Of a stretch of 64,000 bases of DNA, positions 54,371-62,807 are shown in pieces. This stretch comes from Sphingomonas sanguinis (GTDB lineage: Bacteria; Pseudomonadota; Alphaproteobacteria; Sphingomonadales; Sphingomonadaceae): NCBI RefSeq assembly GCF_019297835.1, contig NZ_CP079203.1, forward strand, positions 1,895,001 through 1,959,000, in the 5' to 3' direction. The stretch's first letter is position 1. Each line of letters opens with the position of its first letter. Position numbers and translations under genes: made by a program. The notes under the pieces were generated by a model, which saw only the letters and a list, made by a program, of their open reading frames with translations, was not told where the DNA came from and made no database searches.

Positions 54371-55528
54371 TCAGGCCGCCTTGGCGGTGGCGTAGGCCCA
54401 GTCGAGCCAGGGGCCGAGCGCCTCGATATCGGCGGTTTCGACCGTGGCGCCGCACCAGATGCGCAGGCCGGCGGGCGCGTCGCGGTAGCCCGCCACGTCA
54501 TAGGCCGCGCCTTCCGCTTCGAGCAGCGAGGCCATCTTCTTGATGAGCGCCTCGTCCGCGCCCTCGACGGTGAGGCAGACGCTGGTGGTCGAGCGGATCG
54601 CCGGATCGGCCGCCAGATGGCCGAGCCAATCGCGCTCCTCGACGATTCGGTTCAACGCCGCCGCATTGGCGTCCGAGCGCTTGACCAGCGCATCCGCGCC
54701 GCCCAGCCCCTTGGCCCATTCCAGCGCAAAGATCGCATCCTCGACGGCCAGCATCGACGGCGTGTTGATCGTCTCGCCCTTGAAGACACCCTCGGCCAGC
54801 TTGCCCTTCGACACCAGGCGGAAGACCTTGGGCAGCGGCCAGGCGGGGGTGTAGGTTTCGAGACGCTCGACCGCACGCGGGCCGAGGATCAGGACGCCAT
54901 GCGCGCCCTCGCCGCCCAGCACCTTCTGCCATGAGAAGGTCGCGACATCGATCTTGTCCCAGGGCAGGTCATAGGCGAACACCGCGCTGGTCGCGTCGGC
55001 GAAGGACAGGCCTTCACGGTCGTCGGCGATCCAGTCGCCGTTCGGCACGCGCACGCCCGAGGTAGTGCCATTCCAGGTGAAGAGCACGTCGTTCGACCAG
55101 TCGACCGCATCCAGGTCCGCGATCTGGCCGTAATCGGCGCGCAGGACGGTGGGGTCGAGCTTCAGCTGCTTGACCGCGTCGGTCACCCAGCCCTCGCCGA
55201 AGCTTTCCCAGGCGAGCGTGGTGACGGGGCGCGCGCCCAGCATGGTCCACATCGCCATCTCGAACGCGCCGGTGTCGGAGCCGGGGACGATGCCGATGCG
55301 GTGGGTGTCGGGAAGCTTGAGAAGCTCGCGCATCAGGTCGATGCAATATTGCAGCCGCTGCTTGCCGATCTTCGAGCGATGCGAACGGCCGAGGCTGTCC
55401 GTCGCGAGCTTTGCCGCGTCCCAACCGGGAGGCTTGGCGCAGGGGCCGCTGGAAAAATAGGGACGCGCCGGTTTGGTGGCGGGCTTCGCAGGCGCAAGAG
55501 TGGAGTCGGCAGCAGTCGTATCAGTCAT
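54371..55528 (-). CDS. serC: Phosphoserine aminotransferase
   Basis: A 385-aa PLP aminotransferase, second step of serine synthesis (and of the PLP route). Seen: PYFSSGPCAKPPGW, GRSHRSKIGK, PGSDTGAFEMAMW, FTWNGTTSGVRVPNGDW and the PLP lysine in FSWQKVLGGEGAHG. This is the alphaproteobacterial type. Its first 22 residues are an Ala/Thr/Pro/Lys tail before the core. The leader can form several hairpins, one including the Shine-Dalgarno sequence. Confidence 0.97.
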   Translation of the reverse strand: MTDTTAADSTLAPAKPATKPARPYFSSGPCAKPPGWDAAKLATDSLGRSHRSKIGKQRLQYCIDLMRELLKLPDTHRIGIVPGSDTGAFEMAMWTMLGARPVTTLAWESFGEGWVTDAVKQLKLDPTVLRADYGQIADLDAVDWSNDVLFTWNGTTSGVRVPNGDWIADDREGLSFADATSAVFAYDLPWDKIDVATFSWQKVLGGEGAHGVLILGPRAVERLETYTPAWPLPKVFRLVSKGKLAEGVFKGETINTPSMLAVEDAIFALEWAKGLGGADALVKRSDANAAALNRIVEERDWLGHLAADPAIRSTTSVCLTVEGADEALIKKMASLLEAEGAAYDVAGYRDAPAGLRIWCGATVETADIEALGPWLDWAYATAKAA

Positions 55529-55590
55529 TTAAGACTCTCCTCACAGAGAGCACGCGCGGCGTTGGGACCGCGTGGCCCGTCGACGGCCCT
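55529..55590 (-). promoter_or_regulatory. Structured serC leader, candidate serC RNA motif
   Basis: Three adjacent hairpins on the minus strand: GGCC..GGCC (55588-55574), CACGCG..CGCGTG (55574-55551), and CTCTC-TGTGAG-GAGAG (55550-55535). The last includes the GGAGAG ribosome binding site 7 nt before the ATG. A serC RNA motif has been described upstream of serC operons in alphaproteobacteria; location and layout fit, but I could not compare it to the model. Confidence 0.5.
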
Positions 55591-55834
55591 AGCGATGTCG
55601 AACGAAGATGACAACCACAATCGCGATGACGCAATTTTGCATACGCCACATGGCTTGAGGCGGCGGTTTCGGAACGTCCGGCCGCTTCACCCTGTACCGC
55701 CCAGATACGCATGGCCGGCTCCAGCCGATCGTTCCAATCCGTTCACATATTGTTTTTCAATAAATATGTTGCACGATATTCAATATTTATTTATCGAATA
55801 GCAATATTCTCAAGAGATGGAGGACGAGACTGCC
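55591..55834. other. AT-rich divergent region between serC and the DUF2975 gene
   Basis: About 245 bases without a convincing gene, completing a 306-base gap with the serC leader. The right part (55740-55810) is clearly AT-rich against a GC-rich background. It must hold the serC promoter and the DUF2975-HTH promoter. Confidence 0.6.
55759..55809 (+). promoter_or_regulatory. Inverted repeats upstream of the DUF2975-HTH operon
   Basis: AATAAATAT (55759-55767) and ATATTTATT (55783-55791) form a perfect 9-bp inverted repeat. GAATA-GCAA-TATTC (55796-55809) is a second. They lie 26-76 nt before the ATG and are candidate operators for the HTH protein of the same operon. Confidence 0.45.
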
Positions 55835-56341
55835 ATGACACGCTTCGCCAGTCATATCAGCACACTGCTCTATGCTGTTCTGCTCGCCATTCTGGCATTC
55901 GTCACCGCCGTCATCCTGGCGTCGGTTGGGGTGCTGATCGTCGATGCGATCTCGCCCGGCGCGCTGGGGGTGGTGCACATCAATGCACAGGCATTGGACA
56001 TGAAGACCCCCGGCGTGGTCGCCGCCGCGCTGGCGGTCATGCTGATGGTGCTCGCTCTGGCCTGGGCTGCGCTGCTGCCCCTCATCCAGATGCTGCGCAG
56101 CACGGCGGCGGGCGCGCCCTTCACCCTCGCCAACGTCAGGCGGCTGAACTGGATCGCGGGCACCATCGCGGTCGCTTATTTGCTACAATTCGTGTTGCCC
56201 CCTATCCTGCCCTTCGACGCGCAGGGCATGGTCAAGCCGATGGGCGTGGACGGCGTTTTCGCGATCCTGCTGACCCTGGTGCTGGCGCAGATCTTCCGCG
56301 AGGGCGTGCGCCTGCGCGAGGATGCGGAAGGGACCATCTGA
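55835..56341 (+). CDS. DUF2975 family membrane protein
   Basis: A 168-aa protein with four membrane segments (LLYAVLLAILAFVTAVILASVGVL; VVAAALAVMLMVLALAWAALL; LNWIAGTIAVAYLLQFVL; VFAILLTLVLAQIF). The APFTLANVRRLNWIAGTIA loop and the FREGVRLREDAEGTI end are diagnostic of DUF2975. Members usually pair with a small YozG-type HTH protein, as here. GGAGG lies 10 nt before ATG 55835; ATG 55817 is an alternative. Confidence 0.88.
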   Translation: MTRFASHISTLLYAVLLAILAFVTAVILASVGVLIVDAISPGALGVVHINAQALDMKTPGVVAAALAVMLMVLALAWAALLPLIQMLRSTAAGAPFTLANVRRLNWIAGTIAVAYLLQFVLPPILPFDAQGMVKPMGVDGVFAILLTLVLAQIFREGVRLREDAEGTI

Positions 56342-56562
56342 TGGCGATCCGCATCAATCTCGACCGGCTGCTGCTCGACCGGCGCATGTCGCTGACCGAA
56401 CTGGCCGAGCGGGTCGACCTGACGCTGGCCAATCTGTCGATCCTGAAGACCGGCAAGGCGCGCGCCATCCGCTTCACCACGCTCGATGCGATCTGCACCG
56501 CGCTCGACTGTCAGCCGGGCGACATATTGGAGCATGTCGCAGGCACGCCTCCGCATGACTGA
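56341..56562 (+). CDS. YozG-like helix-turn-helix transcriptional regulator, 73 aa
   Basis: A compact Cro/CI-type HTH: MAIRINLDRLLLDRRMSLTELAERVDLTLANLSILKTGKARAIRFTTLDAICTALDCQPGDIL. The recognition helix is around TLANLSILKTG. The TGATG overlap with the DUF2975 gene makes the membrane protein and regulator a coupled pair, a common two-gene module with no clear function. Confidence 0.92.
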   Translation: MAIRINLDRLLLDRRMSLTELAERVDLTLANLSILKTGKARAIRFTTLDAICTALDCQPGDILEHVAGTPPHD

Positions 56563-56604
56563 TCGGGGCTGACAAAAGCGAAACGGCGAGGAACAAGGGG
56601 CCGC

Positions 56605-57267
56605 ATGGTTCGCGTCCCCTTGTTTCTCGTCATTCCGATTCTGGGGGCCTCGCTCCTCTCCGCCTGCGGCCGTCCCGACCGGCCCGTCCAGCAGGCCGCC
56701 CGCCCCGAACCCTATCGCCCGCCGATCCGCGAGACCGCGCAGTGCGAGGCCGATCTACGGCGCGAGGGGGTGGATTATCGCCGCCTGCCCGACAAGGACC
56801 TCGGCCCCGGCTGTGGCCTCTACGGCGCGGTGCAGCTGACCGATATCGGCGTGCCCGTCACCGGCGTCACCGCGATGCGATGCGGCAATGCGCGCGCCTT
56901 TGCCGGATGGGTGCGCAACGCCGTCGCGCCCGCCGCCTGGCAGATCCTGGGCTCGCCGCTCGCCAAGGTCGAGGGGATGGGCACCTATGCCTGTCGCAAC
57001 ATCGTCGGGACCAAGCGGATCGGCGACCGGCGTTCGGGCCATGCGCTGGCCAACGCGGTGGATGTCGGCGGCTTCGTGCTGAAGGACGGGCGGCGGATCA
57101 CGCTGCTGAACGACTGGTATTCCGCCGATCCGCAGGTGCGGCAATTCTGGACCGTCATCCGCGCCTCCGCCTGCAAGCGCTTCGGTACGGTGCTCAGCCC
57201 CGACTATAACGCGGCGCACCGCAATCACCTGCATCTGGAGGACGATGCCGCGCATTTTTGCCGGTAG
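56605..57267 (+). CDS. Extensin-like C-terminal domain lipoprotein (putative murein metallopeptidase)
   Basis: A 220-aa protein with lipobox LLSAC. The extensin-like domain (about 45-220) has CEADLRREGVDYRRLPD, GCGLYGAVQL, the metal-binding SGHALANAVDVGGF and the final HRNHLHLEDDAAHFC. This fold is related to D-Ala-D-Ala-type (LAS) peptidases, so it may cleave peptidoglycan peptides in the periplasm. Role inferred from the family. Confidence 0.87.
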   Translation: MVRVPLFLVIPILGASLLSACGRPDRPVQQAARPEPYRPPIRETAQCEADLRREGVDYRRLPDKDLGPGCGLYGAVQLTDIGVPVTGVTAMRCGNARAFAGWVRNAVAPAAWQILGSPLAKVEGMGTYACRNIVGTKRIGDRRSGHALANAVDVGGFVLKDGRRITLLNDWYSADPQVRQFWTVIRASACKRFGTVLSPDYNAAHRNHLHLEDDAAHFCR

Positions 57268-57300
57268 CGCGAGGGGCGGCGATCCCCTACATCTTCCAAA

Positions 57301-58188
57301 ATGACCGATAAAACCCAAGTACCGAACCGCGTCTTCCCTAATGCCAGCCAGGACGCCGAGAGCGCCAAGACGATCGTCTCGACGCCGCAGACCGAAAGCC
57401 CCGCTTACACGCTGGCCTTTCAGGACATGGACTTCCTGCTACGCGAAGACCTTCGTCCCGTCCGTTTTCAGCTGGAACTGCTAAAGGCGCAGCTGTTGCT
57501 CGAAGAGGCCAAGATCGCCTCGACCTTCGTCTTCTATGGCTCGGCGCGCATCCCCGAGCCCGCCAAGGCCGAGGCGCTGCTGGCGCTGGCGCATGACGAC
57601 AAGTCGCGCAAGATCGCCGAGAATCTCGTCGCCAAGAGCAAGTACTACGACATCGCGCGCGAGCTGGCGCAGATCACCAGCCGCCTGCCCCGCGACGATC
57701 GCGGGATGCGCCAGTTCGTGGTGTGCTCGGGCGGTGGCCCGTCGATCATGGAAGCCGCCAATCGCGGTGCGGCTGACGTGGGCGCCGAGTCGGTGGGCCT
57801 GAACATCGTCCTGCCGCACGAGCAGGCGCCCAACCCCTATGTCACGCCGTCGCTGAGCCTGCAGTTCCACTATTTCGCGCTGCGCAAGATGCACTTCCTG
57901 CTGCACGCGCGTGCGCTGGCGGCCTTCCCCGGCGGCTTCGGCACGTTCGACGAGCTGTTCGAGCTGCTGACCCTGATCCAGACGGGCAAAATCCAGCCGA
58001 TTCCCGTCCTGCTGTTCGGCCGCGCTTTCTGGGAACGCGTCGTCAATTTCGAGGCGCTGGTCGAGGAAGGCGTGGTGTCCGAGCGCGATCTCGGCATCTT
58101 CACCTATGTCGAGACCGCCGAAGAGGCGTGGGACGTGGTCCGCAACTTCTACGAGGAACGCGCCCGCAAGGAAGCCGAACAGGCCTAA
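57301..58188 (+). CDS. LOG family protein (putative nucleotide phosphoribohydrolase), long form
   Basis: A 295-aa Rossmann-type protein. The two LOG motifs are altered: VCSGGGPSIMEAANRGA stands for the usual GGGxxGxMG, and FPGGFGTFDELFELLT matches PGGxGTxxE. An extra N-terminal segment of about 70 residues precedes the fold. Short LOG enzymes release cytokinin-type bases or act on AMP; the long form is less studied. A strong terminator follows. Confidence 0.88.
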   Translation: MTDKTQVPNRVFPNASQDAESAKTIVSTPQTESPAYTLAFQDMDFLLREDLRPVRFQLELLKAQLLLEEAKIASTFVFYGSARIPEPAKAEALLALAHDDKSRKIAENLVAKSKYYDIARELAQITSRLPRDDRGMRQFVVCSGGGPSIMEAANRGAADVGAESVGLNIVLPHEQAPNPYVTPSLSLQFHYFALRKMHFLLHARALAAFPGGFGTFDELFELLTLIQTGKIQPIPVLLFGRAFWERVVNFEALVEEGVVSERDLGIFTYVETAEEAWDVVRNFYEERARKEAEQA

Positions 58189-58203
58189 CGCCGGTCGATT
58201 TGC

Positions 58204-58236
58204 AAAGCCCGTCTTCGCAAGAAGGCGGGCTTTTTT
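58204..58236 (+). terminator. Intrinsic terminator of the LOG gene
   Basis: AAGCCCGTCTT pairs with AAGGCGGGCTT (one G-U) around a 5-6 nt loop and runs into TTTTTT. Confidence 0.9.
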
Positions 58237-58241
58237 CCTAT

Positions 58242-58356
58242 TCCTCCCCTGCAAGGGGAGGGACCAGCGAAGCTGGTGGAGGGGTGTCCCGCTCTCGATA
58301 GGGGCGACACCCCTCCGTCAGGCCTTCGGCCCGCCACCTCCCCTGCCAGGGGAGGA
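58242..58356. repeat. Family A bipartite intergenic repeat, copy 5
   Basis: It opens TCCTCCCCTGCAAGGGGAGG, then ACCAGCGAAGCTGGT and GGAGGGGTGTC, and ends GTCAGGCCTTCGGCC and CTCCCCTGCCAGGGGAGGA. Same orientation as copy 2. Its right end encodes the last residues of the minus-strand gene at 58318. Confidence 0.87.
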
Positions 58357-58767
58357 ATAATTGTCGTGTGAACCCTTCCCCGCCATCGCCCGCGACGCGG
58401 TACATAGCTTGCGGCTTGCCTCCTGCGGCACGGGCACCGCCACACTTGCCCCCTTCGCCGCATCGCGAAAGGCGAACAGGCGGAAGTCGTGGCCGATGCC
58501 GCCCTTCTCGACCCAGACCAGCCACAGGTCGCGCACGCGGTAGGCGCGCAGGAAGCGCACGCGCGGCGGGGCGTTCGGCGGCACCACGTCCGAGGCATTG
58601 AACGGCGCCCCCGCCTCGGCGATCGGCTGTCCGACCGATGCGAGCAACGCATCATGCACCGGCGTGGGCAGGTCCGCCATGCGCTTGGTCGCGGGCCGGG
58701 CGCCGGGAATGGCGCAGGACGGCAAGGCGGGCATCGGGGAAACCTGTCCGGTATCGATCATCAGCAT
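58318..58767 (-). CDS. Hypothetical protein, 149 aa, C-terminus derived from a repeat
   Basis: Conserved-looking core: LPTPVHDALLASVGQPIAEAGAPFNASDVVPPNAPPRVRFLRAYRVRDLWLVWVEKGGIGHDFRLFAFRD, a small alpha/beta domain I cannot name. The final ~12 residues (SSPGRGGGGPKA) are read from the family A repeat at 58242-58356. So the original stop was probably lost when the element arrived. Start uncertain; no clear ribosome binding site near 58767. Confidence 0.6.
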   Translation of the reverse strand: MLMIDTGQVSPMPALPSCAIPGARPATKRMADLPTPVHDALLASVGQPIAEAGAPFNASDVVPPNAPPRVRFLRAYRVRDLWLVWVEKGGIGHDFRLFAFRDAAKGASVAVPVPQEASRKLCTASRAMAGKGSHDNYSSPGRGGGGPKA

Positions 58768-58881
58768 GGCCGCGCCACCCTTTTCGTTCGCCGGGCGTTC
58801 AGCCGCCCGGTGTCAGAGGCAATAACTATCACCGCCGCAAACCCGGTTGTCTACCACGGCCGACCCGTCGATAGAGGAAGC

Positions 58882-60228
58882 ATGAAGCGTCTGATCGCCG
58901 CCTTCGCCGTTACGATCCTGGTCTGGGCGCAGCCGTCCGCCGCGCAGTCGATCCTGCGCGATGCCGAAACCGAATCGCTGTTCGCCGAGATGTCCGCGCC
59001 GATGATCAAGGCCGCCGGGCTGTCGCCGCGCGACGTGAAGATCGTCCTCATCAACGACGATTCGATCAACGCCTTCGTCGCGGGCGGGCAGATCGTCTAT
59101 GTCCATTCGGGGCTGCTCCAGGCGGCGGACAATGTGAACGAGGTGCAGGGCGTCGTCGCGCACGAGCTGGGCCATATCGCCGACGGCCATGTCATCCTGG
59201 GCGAACAGGCGATGAAGCCCGCGATGAAGATGCAGCTGCTTTCGATGGTGCTGGGTCTGGCCACGGTGGCGCTGGGCGGTGGTGCGGCGGGCATGGGCGT
59301 GATGGCGGCGGGGCAGCAGGCGGCGATGAGCAACGTCCTCGCCTTCAGCCGCAACCAGGAGTCGGCGGCCGATGCGGCGGGTGCGCGCTACCTCACCACG
59401 GCGGGCGTCACCGGCAAGGGGATGCTGAGCTTCTTCAAGAAATTGCAGAACCAGCAATATCGCTATGGCTACACCAATATCGATCCGTTCGCGCAGACCC
59501 ACCCGCTGTCGTCGGTGCGCATCCAGTCGCTGACCGCCGATCTCCAGGCCTCGCCCGCCTGGAACAAGCCGATCGACGCCAAGCTGCAGGAGCGGTTCCT
59601 GCGGGTGAAGGCCAAGCTGTTCGGCTATGTCTCGCCGCCCGAGACGACGCTCAGCAAATATCCCGAGAGCGATCAGTCGGTCTACGCGCATTACGCGCGC
59701 GCCTATGCCTATCATAAGGCCGCCTATCCCGACAAAGCCGAGGCGGAGGCAGCCGCGCTGATCGCCAAGGACCCCAAGGACCCCTATTTCGAGGAAATCC
59801 AGGGCCAGATCCTGCTTGAATCGGGCAAGCCGCTAGAAGCGCTGGCGCCATTACGCGCCGCGACCATCGGCTCGGGCCAGAACGCGCTGATCGCCACGAC
59901 CTTCGGCCATGCGCTGATCGCGACCGAGGACAAGCGCAACCTGCCCGAGGCGGTGAAGGTGCTGAAGGTCGCGGTCCAGCGCGACGAGGACAATCCCTTT
60001 GCCTGGGTCCAGCTGGGCACCGCCTATGAACAGATGGGCGACGAACCCCGCGCCGCGCTCGCCACCGCCGAACGGGCGAGCATGATGGGCGACACACGCA
60101 CTGCCATCCAGAGCGCCCGCTATGCGATGGCCAATCTCACTCCCAATACGTCCGAATGGATTCGGGCGCAGGATATCGCCATGACCTCTACCGACGCCGC
60201 CGCCAGTTCCAAGAAGAAGCGCCGCTGA
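58882..60228 (+). CDS. M48 family zinc metalloprotease with TPR tail (BepA/LoiP-like)
   Basis: A 448-aa exported protein (signal MKRLIAAFAVTILVWAQPSAAQS). Zinc ligands are H94, H98 (HELGH) and E160 (NQESAADAAG). A hydrophobic helix-like segment (LSMVLGLATVALGGGAAGMGVMAAG) lies between. The C-terminal half (about 275-430) is TPR-like, as in BepA, which assists or degrades outer membrane proteins. The stop overlaps a dsbA-type gene as TGATG. AGAGGAAG site before the ATG. Confidence 0.92.
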   Translation: MKRLIAAFAVTILVWAQPSAAQSILRDAETESLFAEMSAPMIKAAGLSPRDVKIVLINDDSINAFVAGGQIVYVHSGLLQAADNVNEVQGVVAHELGHIADGHVILGEQAMKPAMKMQLLSMVLGLATVALGGGAAGMGVMAAGQQAAMSNVLAFSRNQESAADAAGARYLTTAGVTGKGMLSFFKKLQNQQYRYGYTNIDPFAQTHPLSSVRIQSLTADLQASPAWNKPIDAKLQERFLRVKAKLFGYVSPPETTLSKYPESDQSVYAHYARAYAYHKAAYPDKAEAEAAALIAKDPKDPYFEEIQGQILLESGKPLEALAPLRAATIGSGQNALIATTFGHALIATEDKRNLPEAVKVLKVAVQRDEDNPFAWVQLGTAYEQMGDEPRAALATAERASMMGDTRTAIQSARYAMANLTPNTSEWIRAQDIAMTSTDAAASSKKKRR

Positions 60229-60935
60229 TGGGCCTGAAGACACTGGCCGCCGTCGCGGTCCTGGGTGGCCTGGTCGGTGGCGGCACCGCCTTGGCGCTCG
60301 CCCCGATTATTGCGCCGAATGCCGCTTCGGGCGACAGCGTGCGCGCCTATCTGCTCGACCATCCTGAAGTTATTCCCGAGGCGATGCAGCGGTTGCAGGA
60401 CCGTGAACAGGGCAAGGCGGTGGCCGCGATCGGCGGCGACCTGACCAAGCCGTTCGGCAATGCCTATACCGGCAACCCGAAGGGCGATGTCACGCTGGTC
60501 GAGTTCTACGACTATAATTGCGGCTATTGCCGGGCCAGCCTGCCGCTGTTGACGCAGTTGACCCAGGCCGATCCGAAACTGCGCATCGTCTATCGCGAGC
60601 TGCCGATCCTGGCGCCGTCGAGCAGGGCGGCGGCGCGCGCCAGCCTGCTCGCCGCATCGCAGGGCAAGTTCGCCGCCTTCCACGATGCGCTCTACGCCGG
60701 GGGCCCGGTCAGCGACGCGACCATCGCCGCCGCCGCCGCCAAGGCGGGCGTCGATATGAGCAAGATGGCCGCCTTCCAGCCCCAGGCCGATGCCGAGATC
60801 GCCCGCAATATGCAGGCCGCCGGGCGGCTGGGCCTGACCGGCACGCCGAGCTGGATCGTCGGCAACCGCATCCTGTCGGGCGCGTTGCCGCTGGAAGAAT
60901 TGCAAAAGGCCGTCGCCGAAGCGCGAAACCGTTGA
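60228..60935 (+). CDS. DsbA family thiol-disulfide oxidoreductase (Com1/ScsC-like)
   Basis: A 235-aa thioredoxin-fold protein with an N-terminal membrane anchor or signal (LAAVAVLGGLVGGGTALALAP). A short helical N-domain (DSVRAYLLDHPEVIPEAMQRLQ) is typical of DsbG/ScsC-like members. The active site is C98-GY-C101, with the cis-Pro in GTPSW. It forms or isomerises disulfides in the periplasm. Coupling to an M48 protease links folding and quality control. Confidence 0.92.
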   Translation: MGLKTLAAVAVLGGLVGGGTALALAPIIAPNAASGDSVRAYLLDHPEVIPEAMQRLQDREQGKAVAAIGGDLTKPFGNAYTGNPKGDVTLVEFYDYNCGYCRASLPLLTQLTQADPKLRIVYRELPILAPSSRAAARASLLAASQGKFAAFHDALYAGGPVSDATIAAAAAKAGVDMSKMAAFQPQADAEIARNMQAAGRLGLTGTPSWIVGNRILSGALPLEELQKAVAEARNR

Positions 60936-60968
60936 TAAGGCGGCGGTCTTCCAACGGGGGACTGCCGC

Positions 60969-61901
60969 ATGACCGACCCGATCCTGTCCGTCGAGGGCGT
61001 GACCAAAACCTATAAGGGCGGGTTCACCGCCCTCCAGCCGGTCGATCTGAGCATCCGGCGCGGCGAGATTTTTGCGCTGCTGGGACCGAATGGCGCGGGC
61101 AAGACGACGCTGATCTCGATCGTCTGCGGCATCGTCACGCCCTCCGCCGGGACCATCCGGGTCGACGGGCATGACGCGCTGCGCGATTACAAGGGCGCAC
61201 GCCGCAAGATCGGACTGGTGCCGCAGGAATTGTCGGTCGACATGTTCGAGCGTGTCATCGACACGGTCAATTTCAGCCGGGGCCTGTTCGGGCGCGCCCC
61301 CAACCCCGCCTATGTCGAGCAGGTGCTGCGCGACCTGTCGCTGTGGGACAAGCGCCATGCCAAGCTGATGGAATTGTCGGGCGGGATGAAGCGCCGCGTG
61401 CTGATCGCCAAGGCGCTGTCCCATGAACCCGACCTGCTCTTCCTCGACGAGCCGACCGCAGGCGTCGATGTCGAATTGCGCCGCGACATGTGGAAGCTGG
61501 TCCATGCCTTACGCGAACGCGGCGTCACCATCATCCTGACCACGCACTATATCGAAGAGGCCGAGGAGATGGCCGACCGGGTGGGCGTGATCGCCAAGGG
61601 CAAGCTGCTCCTGGTCGAGGAAAAGGCCGAGATGATGAAGAAGCTCGGCAAGCGCGAGATGGTGCTGACGCTGGCCGAGCCGATGGCGACGATCCCGCCC
61701 GAACTGGCCGAATGGAACCTGACACTGGAGGACGAGGGCAAGCGCCTGCGCTACATCTTCGACGCGCGCGCCGAGCATACCGGCATCCCATCGCTGCTGC
61801 GCAAGCTGGGCGACAGCGGCATCGGCTTCGTCGATCTGGAAACCTATAAATCCTCGCTGGAGGATATCTTCGTCGATCTGGTCGAGGGGACACGCGCATG
61901 A
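60969..61901 (+). CDS. ABC-2 type transporter ATP-binding protein
   Basis: A 310-aa ATPase with Walker [11 protein letters not shown]-loop VPQEL, signature [10 protein letters not shown], Walker [13 protein letters not shown] and the H-loop TTHYIEE. The C-terminal extension is typical of exporters for drugs, polysaccharides or lipids (YadG-type). It overlaps its permease by ATGA. Confidence 0.94.
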   Translation: MTDPILSVEGVTKTYKGGFTALQPVDLSIRRGEIFALLGPNGAGKTTLISIVCGIVTPSAGTIRVDGHDALRDYKGARRKIGLVPQELSVDMFERVIDTVNFSRGLFGRAPNPAYVEQVLRDLSLWDKRHAKLMELSGGMKRRVLIAKALSHEPDLLFLDEPTAGVDVELRRDMWKLVHALRERGVTIILTTHYIEEAEEMADRVGVIAKGKLLLVEEKAEMMKKLGKREMVLTLAEPMATIPPELAEWNLTLEDEGKRLRYIFDARAEHTGIPSLLRKLGDSGIGFVDLETYKSSLEDIFVDLVEGTRA

Positions 61902-62659
61902 ACCTGCATGGCATCTGGTCGATCTATCGCTTCGAAATGGCGCGGTTCCGGCGGACGGTGTGGACCAGCCTGATGGTGCCGGTCATCACCACGACCCTCT
62001 ATTTCGTGGTGTTCGGCACCGCGATCGGCTCGGCGATGAACCAGGTTTCGGGCGTGCCCTACGGCGCATTCATCGTGCCGGGCCTCATGCTGCTGTCGAT
62101 CTTTTCGGAGAGCATCCTGAACGCGAGCCTGGGCATCTACATGCCGAAGTTCACGGGGACGATGTACGAAATCCTCTCCGCCCCCTTGTCACCCATCGAG
62201 ACGGTGCTGGGCTATGTCGGCGCGGCGGCCAGCAAGTCGATGGTGATCGGCCTCGTCATCCTCGCCACCGCCCATCTGTTCGTCGACCTGACGATCCTGC
62301 ACCCGGTCGCGATGCTCTTCTACCTGCTCTTGGTCGCGGTGACCTTCTCGCTGTTCGGCTTTGCCATCGGCATCTGGGCGCGCGGGTTCGAGCAGTTGCA
62401 GGTCATCCCGCTGCTGATCGTCACGCCGCTGACCTTCCTGGGCGGCGCCTTCTACTCGGTGACGATCCTGCCCGAGCCGTGGCGGACGGTGACGTTGTTC
62501 AACCCGGTCGTGTATCTCATCAACGGCTTCCGCTGGACCTTTTTCGGCACCTCGGACGTGACGCCGGGGGTCAGTCTGGGGGTGACGGCGCTGTTCCTGC
62601 TGGCGTGCCTGGCGTGGATCGGCTGGATCTTCCGCACCGGCTGGCGGCTGAAGAATTAA
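61898..62659 (+). CDS. ABC-2 type transporter permease
   Basis: A 253-aa protein with six membrane helices and the ABC-2 signature region ([36 protein letters not shown]). With the preceding ATPase it forms a homodimeric exporter of the YadH type. Substrate unknown. Confidence 0.93.
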   Translation: MNLHGIWSIYRFEMARFRRTVWTSLMVPVITTTLYFVVFGTAIGSAMNQVSGVPYGAFIVPGLMLLSIFSESILNASLGIYMPKFTGTMYEILSAPLSPIETVLGYVGAAASKSMVIGLVILATAHLFVDLTILHPVAMLFYLLLVAVTFSLFGFAIGIWARGFEQLQVIPLLIVTPLTFLGGAFYSVTILPEPWRTVTLFNPVVYLINGFRWTFFGTSDVTPGVSLGVTALFLLACLAWIGWIFRTGWRLKN

Positions 62660-62674
62660 GCGGCCCAAAATCTA

Positions 62675-62807
62675 CCTGTTCCCCGGCGAAGGCCGGGGCC
62701 CAGGTGCAGTGAGCTATCGAGGATGTCTGGCTTTTGCCTCCCCCTCGCCGTTCCGACGCACCATGAACTTTGCCGCAACTGGGCCCCGGCCTTCGCCGGG
62801 GAACAGG
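62675..62807. repeat. Family C MITE-like element, copy 2
   Basis: 133 bp bounded by perfect 29-bp inverted repeats (62675-62703 and 62779-62807), the left starting CCTGTTCCCCGGCGAAGG. It begins 15 nt after the permease stop and abuts the stop codon of the convergent CPBP gene. Confidence 0.88.
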
